Shown one piece after another: positions 7,457-15,113 of a stretch of DNA of 20,370 nucleotides. The translations under genes were made by a program, and so were the position numbers. A model generated the notes under the pieces. That model saw only the letters and a program-made list of their open reading frames with translations, did no database searches and had not been told where the DNA came from. Source of the DNA: JAYZDB01 sp036338025 (lineage in GTDB: Bacteria; Planctomycetota; UBA1135; UBA2386); NCBI GenBank assembly GCA_036338025.1, contig JAYZDB010000203.1, positions 1-20,370 of the forward strand, written 5' to 3'. Position 1 is the first letter of the stretch, and every line of letters begins with the position of its first letter.

Positions 7457-8229
7457 CGTGCGGTCGGGTAGCTCGGGGCTGGACCGTCGCTGTGGCCGCT
7501 GGCTGGATCATTGGCGGCCAGTTGGGCCTACCGGGGAAGAAGGGTTCGCGACGGTTGAGACGCCGTGCGTGTGCAATGTATCACGGGAACATGCGACTGG
7601 TAAGTGGGCTGTGCGGGACCGTCGCGGAGCGGGCGAGGGGAGGGAAAATCGTCTCTGGAACCCGTGGCGAGCCGCCGCAGCCGATTTGGTACCAAAGAGG
7701 ATGCGCTACCACGAGCTGAATTCGACCGTCGGGCCGTGGTCGTCGGCGCGGGCTCCAGAACTGGACCGGGTCCGCTGAGAGTAAACCGGCGTTCAAATTC
7801 AGTGCAAAGCGCACCGCGCTCAGGCGGACTCCCGGTCCCGGTTTAGAAGGCCGCGACCCACCGCCGTGACGACTGGAATTCGCTTCGAGGAGAACGTTAA
7901 CTGGATCTCTGTTGGTACTTCTGACGCCCCTCGCGGATACAGGCGATGCTGGCGGAGGCTATGCTGTGAGCGCCGGAACGGTCCGGCCGGCGGCAGCTGG
8001 CTCGGTTGCCCCCCCCCAACTCAACCTGGTCAGGCCAGCGGGCCCGGTGGCCTGAATCCGACGTCTGCCCCGGGATCGTAACTTTTGATGAGCGGGTCGA
8101 TCACTGCGTCGACCCTGGCCCTCCGAGTCGGGTCCTGGGCCTGGGGATCGGGCGCGCTGGTCGGTTTGAGCTCAGCCGGGCCGCCGCTTCGATGGTAGCT
8201 CACCGCCGAGGGTGCGCTGGCTTGCGGAC
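7457..8229. other. Intergenic region of about 770 bp without a supportable gene
   Basis: No ORF here has convincing protein character; the open frames are Arg/Pro/Gly-rich and overlap one another on both strands. Structures visible are the 12-nt palindrome TTTGGTACCAAA (7685-7696), a 6-bp hairpin GCCGGA-ACGG-TCCGGC (7972-7987), a run of nine C (8009-8017) and an 8-bp inverted repeat at 8030-8055. On the minus strand, 7691-7717 recalls a tRNA D-arm, but no cloverleaf can be closed. The conserved cores of SRP RNA, tmRNA and RNase P RNA were looked for by eye and not found. It presumably holds the radical SAM gene's 3' flank and the 6872-7456 gene's promoter. Confidence 0.5.
8030..8055. repeat. 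Inverted repeat (8-bp perfect stem)
   Basis: TCAGGCCA (8030-8037) and TGGCCTGA (8048-8055) are perfect inverted copies around a 10-nt GC-rich loop. The repeat lies about 175 bp downstream of the radical SAM gene in that gene's direction. No T-run follows on either strand, so a classical intrinsic terminator is not supported. Confidence 0.4.
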
Positions 8230-9801
8230 CTACGTGGTCGCGGACGCTTCCGGGAGCTTGCGAGAGAACAGGTTCTTCAACCACATGAAGCCCTTGCGCC
8301 GCCGGATCATGTCGACCAGGTAGGTCTCGAGCTTCGATGTCTCTCGGCCACGCAAGGCATTGAACAGGATGCGGGCGACCCGCCAGGGACGCCGGGCGAA
8401 TGAAAAACCGTAGAAGTTCAGGAGGAGCTTGTACTTGAAACGCGTCAACTCCTTGGCGGAGAGGGCATCGCAGTAATTGTTCTCCGGCATCAGCTTCTCT
8501 TCGTTGGCGAACACGGGCGTCAGCAGGAAATCATCGTCGAGTTGGATGCGTCCACTGGCAAGAAGCTGGTAGTAGAGCTCGGTGTTCGGGATCGGGAAGA
8601 AGAACCCGACGGCTGAGTCGTCAATGCCGGCCAGTGCCAGGCGGCGCACCAGTCGGATCGTTTCCTTGAGGTCTTCTTTGGTGTCGTGCGGGAATCCGAT
8701 CACCATGAAGGTGGAGATGTTGAGGCCGTTGCGAACCGAGGAGTACACGGCGTTCATCAACGACTCTTCCTTCATCTGCTTCTTGATGAGCTTGCGAGTC
8801 CTGGCGCTTCCACTCTCCGGCGCGAAAGCCATCGATTTGCCGCCAGTCCTGGCGAGTAGATCTGCGACTTCGTCATCGACGACTTCGCAGCGGGTGCCGG
8901 ATGGGAATTGCCAGGTGATGTTGAGGTCCTTGGCGAGCAGCTCATTGCAGAATTCGAGAATCCAGTCGCGTTTGAGGATGGCGGTGAGATCCTGGAACGG
9001 GAAGTTGACGGCTCCGTAGGTTTCCTTGTAGTAGGCAATCTCGGCCACTACGTCCTTGGCGTCGCGCGCGTACCAGCGGTTCGTCCACATCCCGGGGTTC
9101 GCGCAGTAGGTGCATTGGTAGGGGCAACCACGGGTCGCCAGGATTGGAATCGTCATGCCCGCGTTCACGCCGCAGACATAGCCTTGCTCGGTGTAGGTGT
9201 AGACCTTGAACAGATCCCAGGCTGGCCACGGGATGTCATCGATGTTCTTGTTGCGGCTGCGTCGCTGCTCGTTGGACGTAGGGGAGCCGTCTTCGCCCCG
9301 ATACCAGAGACTGTCGATGCTGTGGTAGTCGGTGTCGCCATTCTCGAGGGCGGCCACCAGCTCCAAGGCAGTTTCTTCGCCTTCTCCAACCGCCACGAAG
9401 TCGATTGGCGATTGCTGCATGGAGAACTCCGGCAGCCCGCTGAAGTGCTCGCCACCGCCCAGAATCGGCGTGTTGGGCAGGGCTTTCTTGATCGCATGGA
9501 TCAACTCGCGCACCAGGGGCCACGAAAAGGACCACATGTTGGTCAGTCCGATGAGCTCTGCATCGGGGTCGAGACGCTCGACGATCTCGGGAATTGTGAG
9601 CCCGAGCGCGAAAAGTTGGCTGCGCTTGCCAGGTGTGACCTGGTCCGGTGCTTCCCCGACCGCATCGATGACCGAAATGTCGTGTCCGGCCTTGCCGAGC
9701 GCCGCTGCCACGTAGGCGAGTCCTAGCGGGAGGCTTGGCCGCAGGGCGGTCATCGCCTTGACATTGAGGTATAGCGGCGGGTGAATCAGTTGGACCTTCA
9801 T
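8230..9801 (-). CDS. B12-binding-domain radical SAM protein
   Basis: A 523-residue protein with the two-domain layout of cobalamin-binding radical SAM enzymes. Residues 1 to about 155 form a Rossmann-type B12-binding region (start MKVQLIHPPLY, then PLGLAYVAAAL, LTNMWSFSWPLVRELI, GGGEHFSGLPE, VAVGEGEETALEL). The radical SAM core begins near 215 with the cluster motif RGCPYQCTYC (Cys226, Cys230, Cys233), which binds a [4Fe-4S] cluster and S-adenosylmethionine. Later core elements include APESGS and the FMVIGFPHDTKEDL strand. The tail after about 450 is basic and helical. Family members methylate unactivated carbons or perform ring and lipid chemistry; the substrate here cannot be given. It stands alone, with non-coding DNA on both sides, so there is no pathway clue. 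The start is ATG 9801, with only a weak GAGA-like element upstream. Confidence 0.9.
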   Translation of the reverse strand: MKVQLIHPPLYLNVKAMTALRPSLPLGLAYVAAALGKAGHDISVIDAVGEAPDQVTPGKRSQLFALGLTIPEIVERLDPDAELIGLTNMWSFSWPLVRELIHAIKKALPNTPILGGGEHFSGLPEFSMQQSPIDFVAVGEGEETALELVAALENGDTDYHSIDSLWYRGEDGSPTSNEQRRSRNKNIDDIPWPAWDLFKVYTYTEQGYVCGVNAGMTIPILATRGCPYQCTYCANPGMWTNRWYARDAKDVVAEIAYYKETYGAVNFPFQDLTAILKRDWILEFCNELLAKDLNITWQFPSGTRCEVVDDEVADLLARTGGKSMAFAPESGSARTRKLIKKQMKEESLMNAVYSSVRNGLNISTFMVIGFPHDTKEDLKETIRLVRRLALAGIDDSAVGFFFPIPNTELYYQLLASGRIQLDDDFLLTPVFANEEKLMPENNYCDALSAKELTRFKYKLLLNFYGFSFARRPWRVARILFNALRGRETSKLETYLVDMIRRRKGFMWLKNLFSRKLPEASATT

Positions 9802-10194
9802 GAAAGTCTCAGACGGTCACGTGGACGGTCTTCGCTGTGGGTAGCAGGGGTGTGGAGAACGTGCTGGCATGGGGCCTGCGTACCCGGGCGGCGAAGCATA
9901 CCCCGTAACGGATTTGGATGGGGGAGCACAAGTATTTGAGGGCCCATCGGGCCTTGGAAGCCGAAGAAATCAGAAGCAAGTTCCATCGAGCTGGGTGTTT
10001 CAAGTCCGTTGGGTGTCCCACAACTCCGCTGCTAACGGGCGGATCTGTCAAGAGTGGGTAATGTCGGGGTCCGGACACCCGACTATCTGTTCATCGGTTT
10101 TTGCGGTGGCGGACCTCATGGTTTTTGGCCTCCGCCCACCGGGAGTTGGTGTCGCCTTGTCGAGCGCTGGGAAATGCCCAGTGGCGGGTACCGG
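9802..10194. other. Intergenic region of about 390 bp
   Basis: Lies between the radical SAM start and the end of the lepB-lptB ORF; both genes are on the minus strand. No coding frame is convincing. It should hold the radical SAM promoter, but no hexamer pair was good enough to report. A GGCCC-ATC-GGGCC mini-hairpin occurs near 9942-9954 and a longer imperfect inverted repeat lies at 10105-10140. Confidence 0.5.
10105..10140. repeat. Imperfect inverted repeat downstream of lepB-lptB
   Basis: GGTGGCGGA (10105-10113) pairs with TCCGCCCACC (10131-10140) with one bulged base around a 17-nt loop. It is 55-90 bp beyond the stop of the lepB-lptB ORF in that gene's direction. No U-tract follows in that direction, so a terminator role is only possible, perhaps as a 3'-end stabiliser. 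Confidence 0.3.
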
Positions 10195-12669
10195 TCAGTC
10201 CAACTCCAGACCCTTCTCTTCTTCCTCGGTGATTCCTTCTCCGAAGCTCTGTCCGAGATAGACCTCTCGCACCACCGGATCGTTGACGATCGTGCCGGGA
10301 TCGCCTTCGGAGATCACTTGCCCCTCGTGCAGGATGTAGGCGCGATCGGCGATCCGCAGCGTCTCGAGCACGGCGTGGTCGGTGATGAGGATTGCGATCC
10401 CCCGGGCACGCAATTTCGAGAGGATCCGTTGGATTTCTTCGACTGTGATCGGGTCGACCCCCGCAAACGGTTCGTCCAGCAAAAGCAGGGACGGTTCGGT
10501 TGCCAGCGCCCGACTGACTTCCAGGCGCCTGCGCTCGCCGCCCGACAGGCTGCTGGCGATCGAATCCTTCAAGCGAACGAGTTGCAGGTCTTCGAGCAGT
10601 TCCATCGCGCGTCCGAGACGTTCCTTTTTCGGTATCCGTCGCGCCTCCAGCACGGCGAGGATGTTGTCCAGGGCCGTCATGTTGCGGAACACCGATGACT
10701 CCTGCGATAGATACCCCATGCCCAGGCGTGCTCGCCGATACATCGGCATCTTGCTTACGTCCTTGCCTCGAAACAGGACCTTGCCCCGGTCCGGCTTGAT
10801 CATGCCAACGACGATCCGGAACGAGGTTGTCTTGCCGGCACCGTTGGCGCCGAGCAAGCCTACGATCTCCCCCGAGTTGACTCGGATGCTCACACCGTCA
10901 ACGACAGCGCGCCGCTTGTAGACTTTCGTCAGGCTCTCGGTGCGGAGTAGTTCTTCCATTCTCTCCCGGATCCAACCGACGGTCTTGAAGCTGGACAGCG
11001 AACGCAGAAACCGCGCGACAGGTCGGCCCTCGATGTGGTTCCGGGGCACGAACGAATATTTTTCCTCTTTTGCCATCCAGGGGTTGGCACCCGTGAACTG
11101 CACATACTCTGTTTCGCCCCAGGAGTCGGAGTCAACCTTGCCGGAGAAGTTGTGGGTCTCGCCCAGGTGGTCCACGAACACCACGCGGTCATCGTAGAGT
11201 GGCACTGGGTTGTCATCGTCGTGAGGTTTACCGGCTCCGACGAAGGGCTTCGTTCGCTTGTTGCCCCAGAGGATGCGAGCGTCTTTGTGGGTTTCGGGGT
11301 CGACGATCTTGCCCTGCGTGTCGACGCCGATCCGCAGCGCCGTCCAGTCGCGGCCGTCTGCCGACCCCAGCGTGTTGTCGCCCATCATGAAGAAGTGGCC
11401 TTGTGGCACCTCGATGATCTCACCTTCGCCGAGTCTGCTGCGGGTGTAGTGGAGGTCTCGTTCCACAGTTACGTTGGCGAGGGAGATCGCCCCCTGGCCG
11501 ATCAGTTCTACGCTGGCCTCTACGGCGCGGACTTCGAGCCGTTCCTTGATGGGGATCGAATCGACGTCGAACTGGCCGACCAGGTCCCCGTCTCGCCAGG
11601 CATAAAGACGATCATCGAGGCGTGCGAAACGAATTGGAGTTGCTTCCCCAGCAACGATTTCGAACTCGAATGGGCTCGAGGCGACTGTTTGGGTCGGGCC
11701 AGGCTTGGTGGCGGCTGCTCGGAGTACGCCCTTGCCTTTTTCGATGACCAGTTCGTAGCGGATCCCCTTGGACGCAATCTCGATGGCGACCCGTAGTTTT
11801 TGAGGCACTTGCTTGGGGTTGAGATGGAATCCTATGCGTAGGTCCGAGACTGCCTGGAAACTGGGTCCTGATCGATCCCCTCGTTCGATGTCGGTGAGCC
11901 CGTCGGGTTGTGTGCTGTTGGGTGGCCGCTTTCGTTCTTCGCGGGTTGTCTTGGCTAGCGACAAGTCGTAACCATCGGCGTAGTTGTTGCGAGCCTGCTC
12001 AGAGCGCAGCACTATTTTCAGGTTCTTGCTGCTGTCGGGCGTGCCACGGAAGGCGCCGTCCGTAGCGATGGACCATTTGCCGCGCACGGTGCGAAAGTAT
12101 GCACCACGACCGAAGACTTCCTTGTCGGTCGGGACCGCATCGACGTCGGCGCCGTCTCGACCCTCGTAGAGTTCCAGTTTGCGACGCATTGGATAGATCT
12201 CGCGCCACAGCGTTCTCTGAATCCGTTCGGGCTTGCGCAAGATCGTGTGGGTCTTGCCATCAGCACTCGCCTGGTAGAGGTTGCCTCCGGCGATCCACAA
12301 GCGATCACCGCCGACTCCGACGATTCGCTTGACGTAGCTCTGCACTTGTCGCACGGGGTACCGGAATACCGCGATGTCCCACCTTTGTGGTTCATGGAAC
12401 AGGTAGTAGCTCTTGTCGACGAGGATCCGATCGGTCTCCCCGGCTTCGGGCGAACCCATCATGGTGGGTTGCATCGAGGGGGTTGGGATGACATAGGCCT
12501 CGAGTGCAAAGAACTTCAGCAGGACGGCCATCAAGACGGCCATCCCGAAGGACTCCAGCGTGTTCCTGATTGGGCCGCGTTGGCTGGCGGTGTCGACAGG
12601 TGGGGTCGGCGTTCGGGCGGCTGACGGCGCGGCGGCAGCGTCGCTCGGATTAGACTTGGAATCAGTCAT
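10195..12669 (-). CDS. lepB-lptB: Signal peptidase I fused to LptB-type LPS-export ATPase
   Basis: A single uninterrupted 824-codon frame with two enzymes. Residues 1-570 are type I signal peptidase: a membrane segment near 42-58, catalytic Ser65 in PTPSMQPT, catalytic Lys114 in SYVKRIVGVGGD, the MGDN box at 429-432, and the closing block RNHIEGRPVARF at 543-554. About 280 residues lie between the Lys and MGDN boxes, far more than in E. coli LepB. Residues 571-824 are a complete LptB-like ABC ATPase: Walker A GANGAGKTT (607-615), Q-loop Gln656, signature LSGGE (708-712), Walker B LLLLDEP (728-734), and His765 in ITDHAV. The length of 254 matches free LptB (about 241). The ATG overlaps the lepA stop as ATGA, implying coupled translation. 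Met571 (10959) could also be an internal start. Confidence 0.87.
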   Translation of the reverse strand: MTDSKSNPSDAAAAPSAARTPTPPVDTASQRGPIRNTLESFGMAVLMAVLLKFFALEAYVIPTPSMQPTMMGSPEAGETDRILVDKSYYLFHEPQRWDIAVFRYPVRQVQSYVKRIVGVGGDRLWIAGGNLYQASADGKTHTILRKPERIQRTLWREIYPMRRKLELYEGRDGADVDAVPTDKEVFGRGAYFRTVRGKWSIATDGAFRGTPDSSKNLKIVLRSEQARNNYADGYDLSLAKTTREERKRPPNSTQPDGLTDIERGDRSGPSFQAVSDLRIGFHLNPKQVPQKLRVAIEIASKGIRYELVIEKGKGVLRAAATKPGPTQTVASSPFEFEIVAGEATPIRFARLDDRLYAWRDGDLVGQFDVDSIPIKERLEVRAVEASVELIGQGAISLANVTVERDLHYTRSRLGEGEIIEVPQGHFFMMGDNTLGSADGRDWTALRIGVDTQGKIVDPETHKDARILWGNKRTKPFVGAGKPHDDDNPVPLYDDRVVFVDHLGETHNFSGKVDSDSWGETEYVQFTGANPWMAKEEKYSFVPRNHIEGRPVARFLRSLSSFKTVGWIRERMEELLRTESLTKVYKRRAVVDGVSIRVNSGEIVGLLGANGAGKTTSFRIVVGMIKPDRGKVLFRGKDVSKMPMYRRARLGMGYLSQESSVFRNMTALDNILAVLEARRIPKKERLGRAMELLEDLQLVRLKDSIASSLSGGERRRLEVSRALATEPSLLLLDEPFAGVDPITVEEIQRILSKLRARGIAILITDHAVLETLRIADRAYILHEGQVISEGDPGTIVNDPVVREVYLGQSFGEGITEEEEKGLELD

Positions 12670-13838
12670 CGTTTGTCATCGTCATCCGACTGCAGCACCA
12701 CCAGGAAGGCCTTTTGTGGGATCTCCACATTACCAACCTGCTTCATCCGCTTCTTACCCTTCTTCTGCTTCTCCAACAGCTTGCGCTTCCGCGTGATGTC
12801 ACCACCGTAGCACTTTGCGGTCACGTTCTTGGACAGGGCTCGGATGTTCTCACGAGCGATGATCTTGCCGCCGATCGCTGCTTGCAAGGCGACCTCGAAC
12901 ATGTGCCGGGGGATCTCCTTGCGGAGTTTCTTGAGGATGGCCCGGCCGCGCCGTTCGGCGTTCTCCCGGTGGCTGATCATGCAGAGTGCATCGACTTCTT
13001 CCGCGCTGACCAGGATCCGGACTTTGACGAGGTCGGCGCGCTCGTAGCCAGATAACTCATAATCCATCGTGCCGAAGCCCCGCGTCATGGATTTCAGCCG
13101 GTCATGGAAGTCGTAGATGATCTCCGCGAATGGCATCTTGAACGAGATCATGACCCGCTGTTCGCCGTACGACTCCGTCCCGACGTAGGACCCCCGGCGT
13201 TCGGTGCATAGCTTCATCACTGCGCCGATGCTCTCCCGGGGCACCACGATGTTGCAGTCGACGACTGGTTCCCGGTATTCCTCGATGTGGTTCGGCTCGG
13301 GAAGTTCTGAAGGTGAGTGAATCTCAACCAACTCACCGTCGGTCTTGAGGATCTCATAAGTGACATTTGGCGCCGTCTGCACCAGGTCCATGTCCTCTTC
13401 CCGCTCTAGACGCTGCTGGATGATCTCCATATGCAACAGTCCTAGAAAGCCACAGCGGAATCCAAAACCCAGCGCATCGGATGTCTCGGGTTCGTAGAAG
13501 AAGGACGAGTCGTTCAGGCGCAGTTTCTCCAGGGCCGAGCGCAAGGACTCGAAGTCACCGCTGTTGGTCGGAAAGAACCCGCAGAACACCATTGCCTTGG
13601 GCTGACGAAAACCCGTCAGTGGTTCGCCTCGCAGCGCGGGTTTCTCGTGCAGGACAGTGTCACCTACAACGACGTCAGCGAGCGCCTTGATGTTGGAGAA
13701 GAGGTAGCCCACCTCGCCGGCGTGCAGGCTCTCTTCCGCCTCCATGTTTGGGCGAAGGCGGCCGATCTCCCAGACTTCGTAGTTGGTGCCGGTGCCGGGC
13801 ATGTAGATCATGTCACCCTTCTTGATCGTGCCCTGCAT
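12666..13838 (-). CDS. lepA: LepA (EF4) C-terminal part, after an in-frame stop
   Basis: Elongation factor 4, a ribosome-binding GTPase. This 390-codon piece carries domain II onward, including the GFGFRCGFLGLLHMEII block, the EF-G-like domains, and the LepA-specific C-terminal domain with AKCYGGDITRKRKLLEKQ and KKRMKQVGNVEIPQKAF, all intact. It is in the same frame as the 5' part at 13848-14483; the two are separated by TAA CTG CGG GTC and then ATG 13838. Together they span 606 codons including the stop codon, against 599 residues in E. coli LepA, so nothing else is missing. ATG 13838 has no strong Shine-Dalgarno (GCGGG at best), so this coordinate is the first possible restart, not a proven start. 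Its stop overlaps the lepB-lptB start (ATGA). Confidence 0.85.
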   Translation of the reverse strand: MQGTIKKGDMIYMPGTGTNYEVWEIGRLRPNMEAEESLHAGEVGYLFSNIKALADVVVGDTVLHEKPALRGEPLTGFRQPKAMVFCGFFPTNSGDFESLRSALEKLRLNDSSFFYEPETSDALGFGFRCGFLGLLHMEIIQQRLEREEDMDLVQTAPNVTYEILKTDGELVEIHSPSELPEPNHIEEYREPVVDCNIVVPRESIGAVMKLCTERRGSYVGTESYGEQRVMISFKMPFAEIIYDFHDRLKSMTRGFGTMDYELSGYERADLVKVRILVSAEEVDALCMISHRENAERRGRAILKKLRKEIPRHMFEVALQAAIGGKIIARENIRALSKNVTAKCYGGDITRKRKLLEKQKKGKKRMKQVGNVEIPQKAFLVVLQSDDDDKR

Positions 13839-13847
13839 GACCCGCAG

Positions 13848-14483
13848 TTAGATCACGACACCTCTATACTCGTCGTATACGGCGTCGAAGATCAGCGCCT
13901 GGAGTTTGCCGTGCGGATCTCCGGTGGGGGCGGGAATGGTCTCGACGATCTTCTCGAGCACTGCTTCGACGTTGTGGCCGGACTTCGCGGAGATCGCGAC
14001 GGAATCTTCGGCGGGGATGCATACCGCGTCCTCGATTTCCATTGCGACCTCGTCAGGCCGTGCATGCGACAGGTCCATCTTGTTGAGGACCGGCAGGATC
14101 GTGAGCTTGGCTTCCTCTGCCAGGTGGGCATTGACCACCGTCTGGGCCTCGACACCCTGCGAAGCGTCGACCAGCAAGAGAGCGCCCTCGCAGGCCTGTA
14201 GTGACTTCAGGACTTCGTAGTTGAAGTCGACATGGCCCGGTGTGTCGATGAGGTTGAACAGGTAGGTCTGGCCATCCTGTGCGTGGTAGTTCATTGCGAC
14301 GGCGCGGGCTTTGATGGTGATGCCGCGCTCGCGCTCGAGTTCCATGTCGTCGAGGACCTGTGCCTTCATCTGGCGCTTCTGGATGGTCGACGTCAGCTCA
14401 AGCATGCGATCGGCCAGCGTGGACTTGCCATGGTCCACGTGGGCTACGATGCTGAAGTTGCGGATGAGCGTGATGTCAGTCAC
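13848..14483 (-). CDS. lepA: LepA (EF4) N-terminal GTPase part, ending at a premature TAA
   Basis: The 211-residue G domain of LepA with all GTPase motifs: G1 AHVDHGKS (14-21), G2 RGITIK (53-58), G3 DTPGH (80-84), G4 NKMD (134-137) and G5 SAKSG (165-169). The frame ends EYRGVVI-TAA. In other LepA proteins this segment continues as GVVxY/LxRV into domain II, and here the same frame does continue after the stop as LRVMQGTIKKGD. A TAC or TAT (Tyr) changed to TAA by one base fits best. The start is GTG 14483, whose last two bases belong to the rdgB stop (GTGA). If the stop is genuine, a free G domain would be made. A base-call error is equally possible. Confidence 0.85.
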   Translation of the reverse strand: MTDITLIRNFSIVAHVDHGKSTLADRMLELTSTIQKRQMKAQVLDDMELERERGITIKARAVAMNYHAQDGQTYLFNLIDTPGHVDFNYEVLKSLQACEGALLLVDASQGVEAQTVVNAHLAEEAKLTILPVLNKMDLSHARPDEVAMEIEDAVCIPAEDSVAISAKSGHNVEAVLEKIVETIPAPTGDPHGKLQALIFDAVYDEYRGVVI

Positions 14484-15094
14484 TGGATTGTATTGAGTCG
14501 CAGCCAGTCTTTGAGTGCGCGTAGCGCTTTGCCTCGATGGCTGATGGTGTCTTTTTGTTCTGGGCTTAGCTCAGCGAAGGTCGTGTCCAGGTGCAGGAAT
14601 TCGAGGGGTATGAAGATCGGATCGTAGCCGAATCCCAGCTCACCCTTTGGAGCGTTTCGGATGATGCCGTCGCAGGTTTCTTCAAAACAGGCAAGCACCT
14701 GCCCGTCGGCGCCAGCAAGACAGATGCTGCAGGTGAAGCGGGCTGTCCGGTCGGCTTGTTGGGTGTCCCCCAACTCGGTCAAGAGCTTGGCGATCCGGTC
14801 CTTGTCATTGGCGTCCTCGCCGGCGTAGCGTGCGGAATGCACGCCTGGCCGGCCGTCGAGAGCATCTACCGATAGGCCGGAGTCATCGGCGACGGTTGGT
14901 GCGGCAACCAGGTTAGCCAGGGCCAGGGCTTTCTTGGCAGCGTTGCCCGCAAAGTCCGGCTGGTCTTCGATGACATGGATCTCGGATGGGGCTTCGGACT
15001 GCAGGCGCAGCTTGTAGCCCAGCGTCCGCAGGATGCGATCGAGTTCGACGCGCTTGTTGGGGTTACCCGTGGCGATCCAGAGCTCCGTGGTCAT
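14480..15094 (-). CDS. rdgB: XTP/dITP pyrophosphatase (RdgB/HAM1 family)
   Basis: Hydrolyses non-canonical purine triphosphates (dITP, XTP) to monophosphates, keeping them out of DNA and RNA; cytoplasmic. The 204-residue length matches E. coli RdgB (197). Motifs are in order: ATGNPNK (8-14), the metal-site block ADDSGLSVDALDGRPG (69-84), FGYDPIF (155-161) and SHRGKAL (185-191). The frame is open for 146 more codons upstream, but that part lies antiphase inside rph. ATG 15094 is chosen because the family begins directly with the TGN block. It lies 19 bp after the rph stop, and its own TGA overlaps the lepA GTG start. The rph-rdgB pairing is common in bacteria. Confidence 0.95.
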   Translation of the reverse strand: MTTELWIATGNPNKRVELDRILRTLGYKLRLQSEAPSEIHVIEDQPDFAGNAAKKALALANLVAAPTVADDSGLSVDALDGRPGVHSARYAGEDANDKDRIAKLLTELGDTQQADRTARFTCSICLAGADGQVLACFEETCDGIIRNAPKGELGFGYDPIFIPLEFLHLDTTFAELSPEQKDTISHRGKALRALKDWLRLNTIQ

Positions 15095-15113
15095 CGCAGG
15101 ATCCGGGGCCAGG

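Noticed and set aside
7221..7846. Overlapping plus-strand ORFs of 80-185 codons
   Set aside because: They overlap each other and the 6872-7456 gene, and are Arg/Gly/Pro-rich with no domain features.
7972..8060. Small SRP RNA candidate (AACCTGGTCAGG segment)
   Set aside because: The CCTGGTCAGG string resembles SRP RNA, but the conserved GGAAGGNAGCAGCC part and the paired strand are absent.
8908..9726. 272-codon plus-strand ORF
   Set aside because: Antisense to the radical SAM gene, whose motifs are unambiguous.
13838..13850. Frameshift in lepA
   Set aside because: The codons before and after the TAA are in the same frame, so it is a nonsense codon, not an indel.
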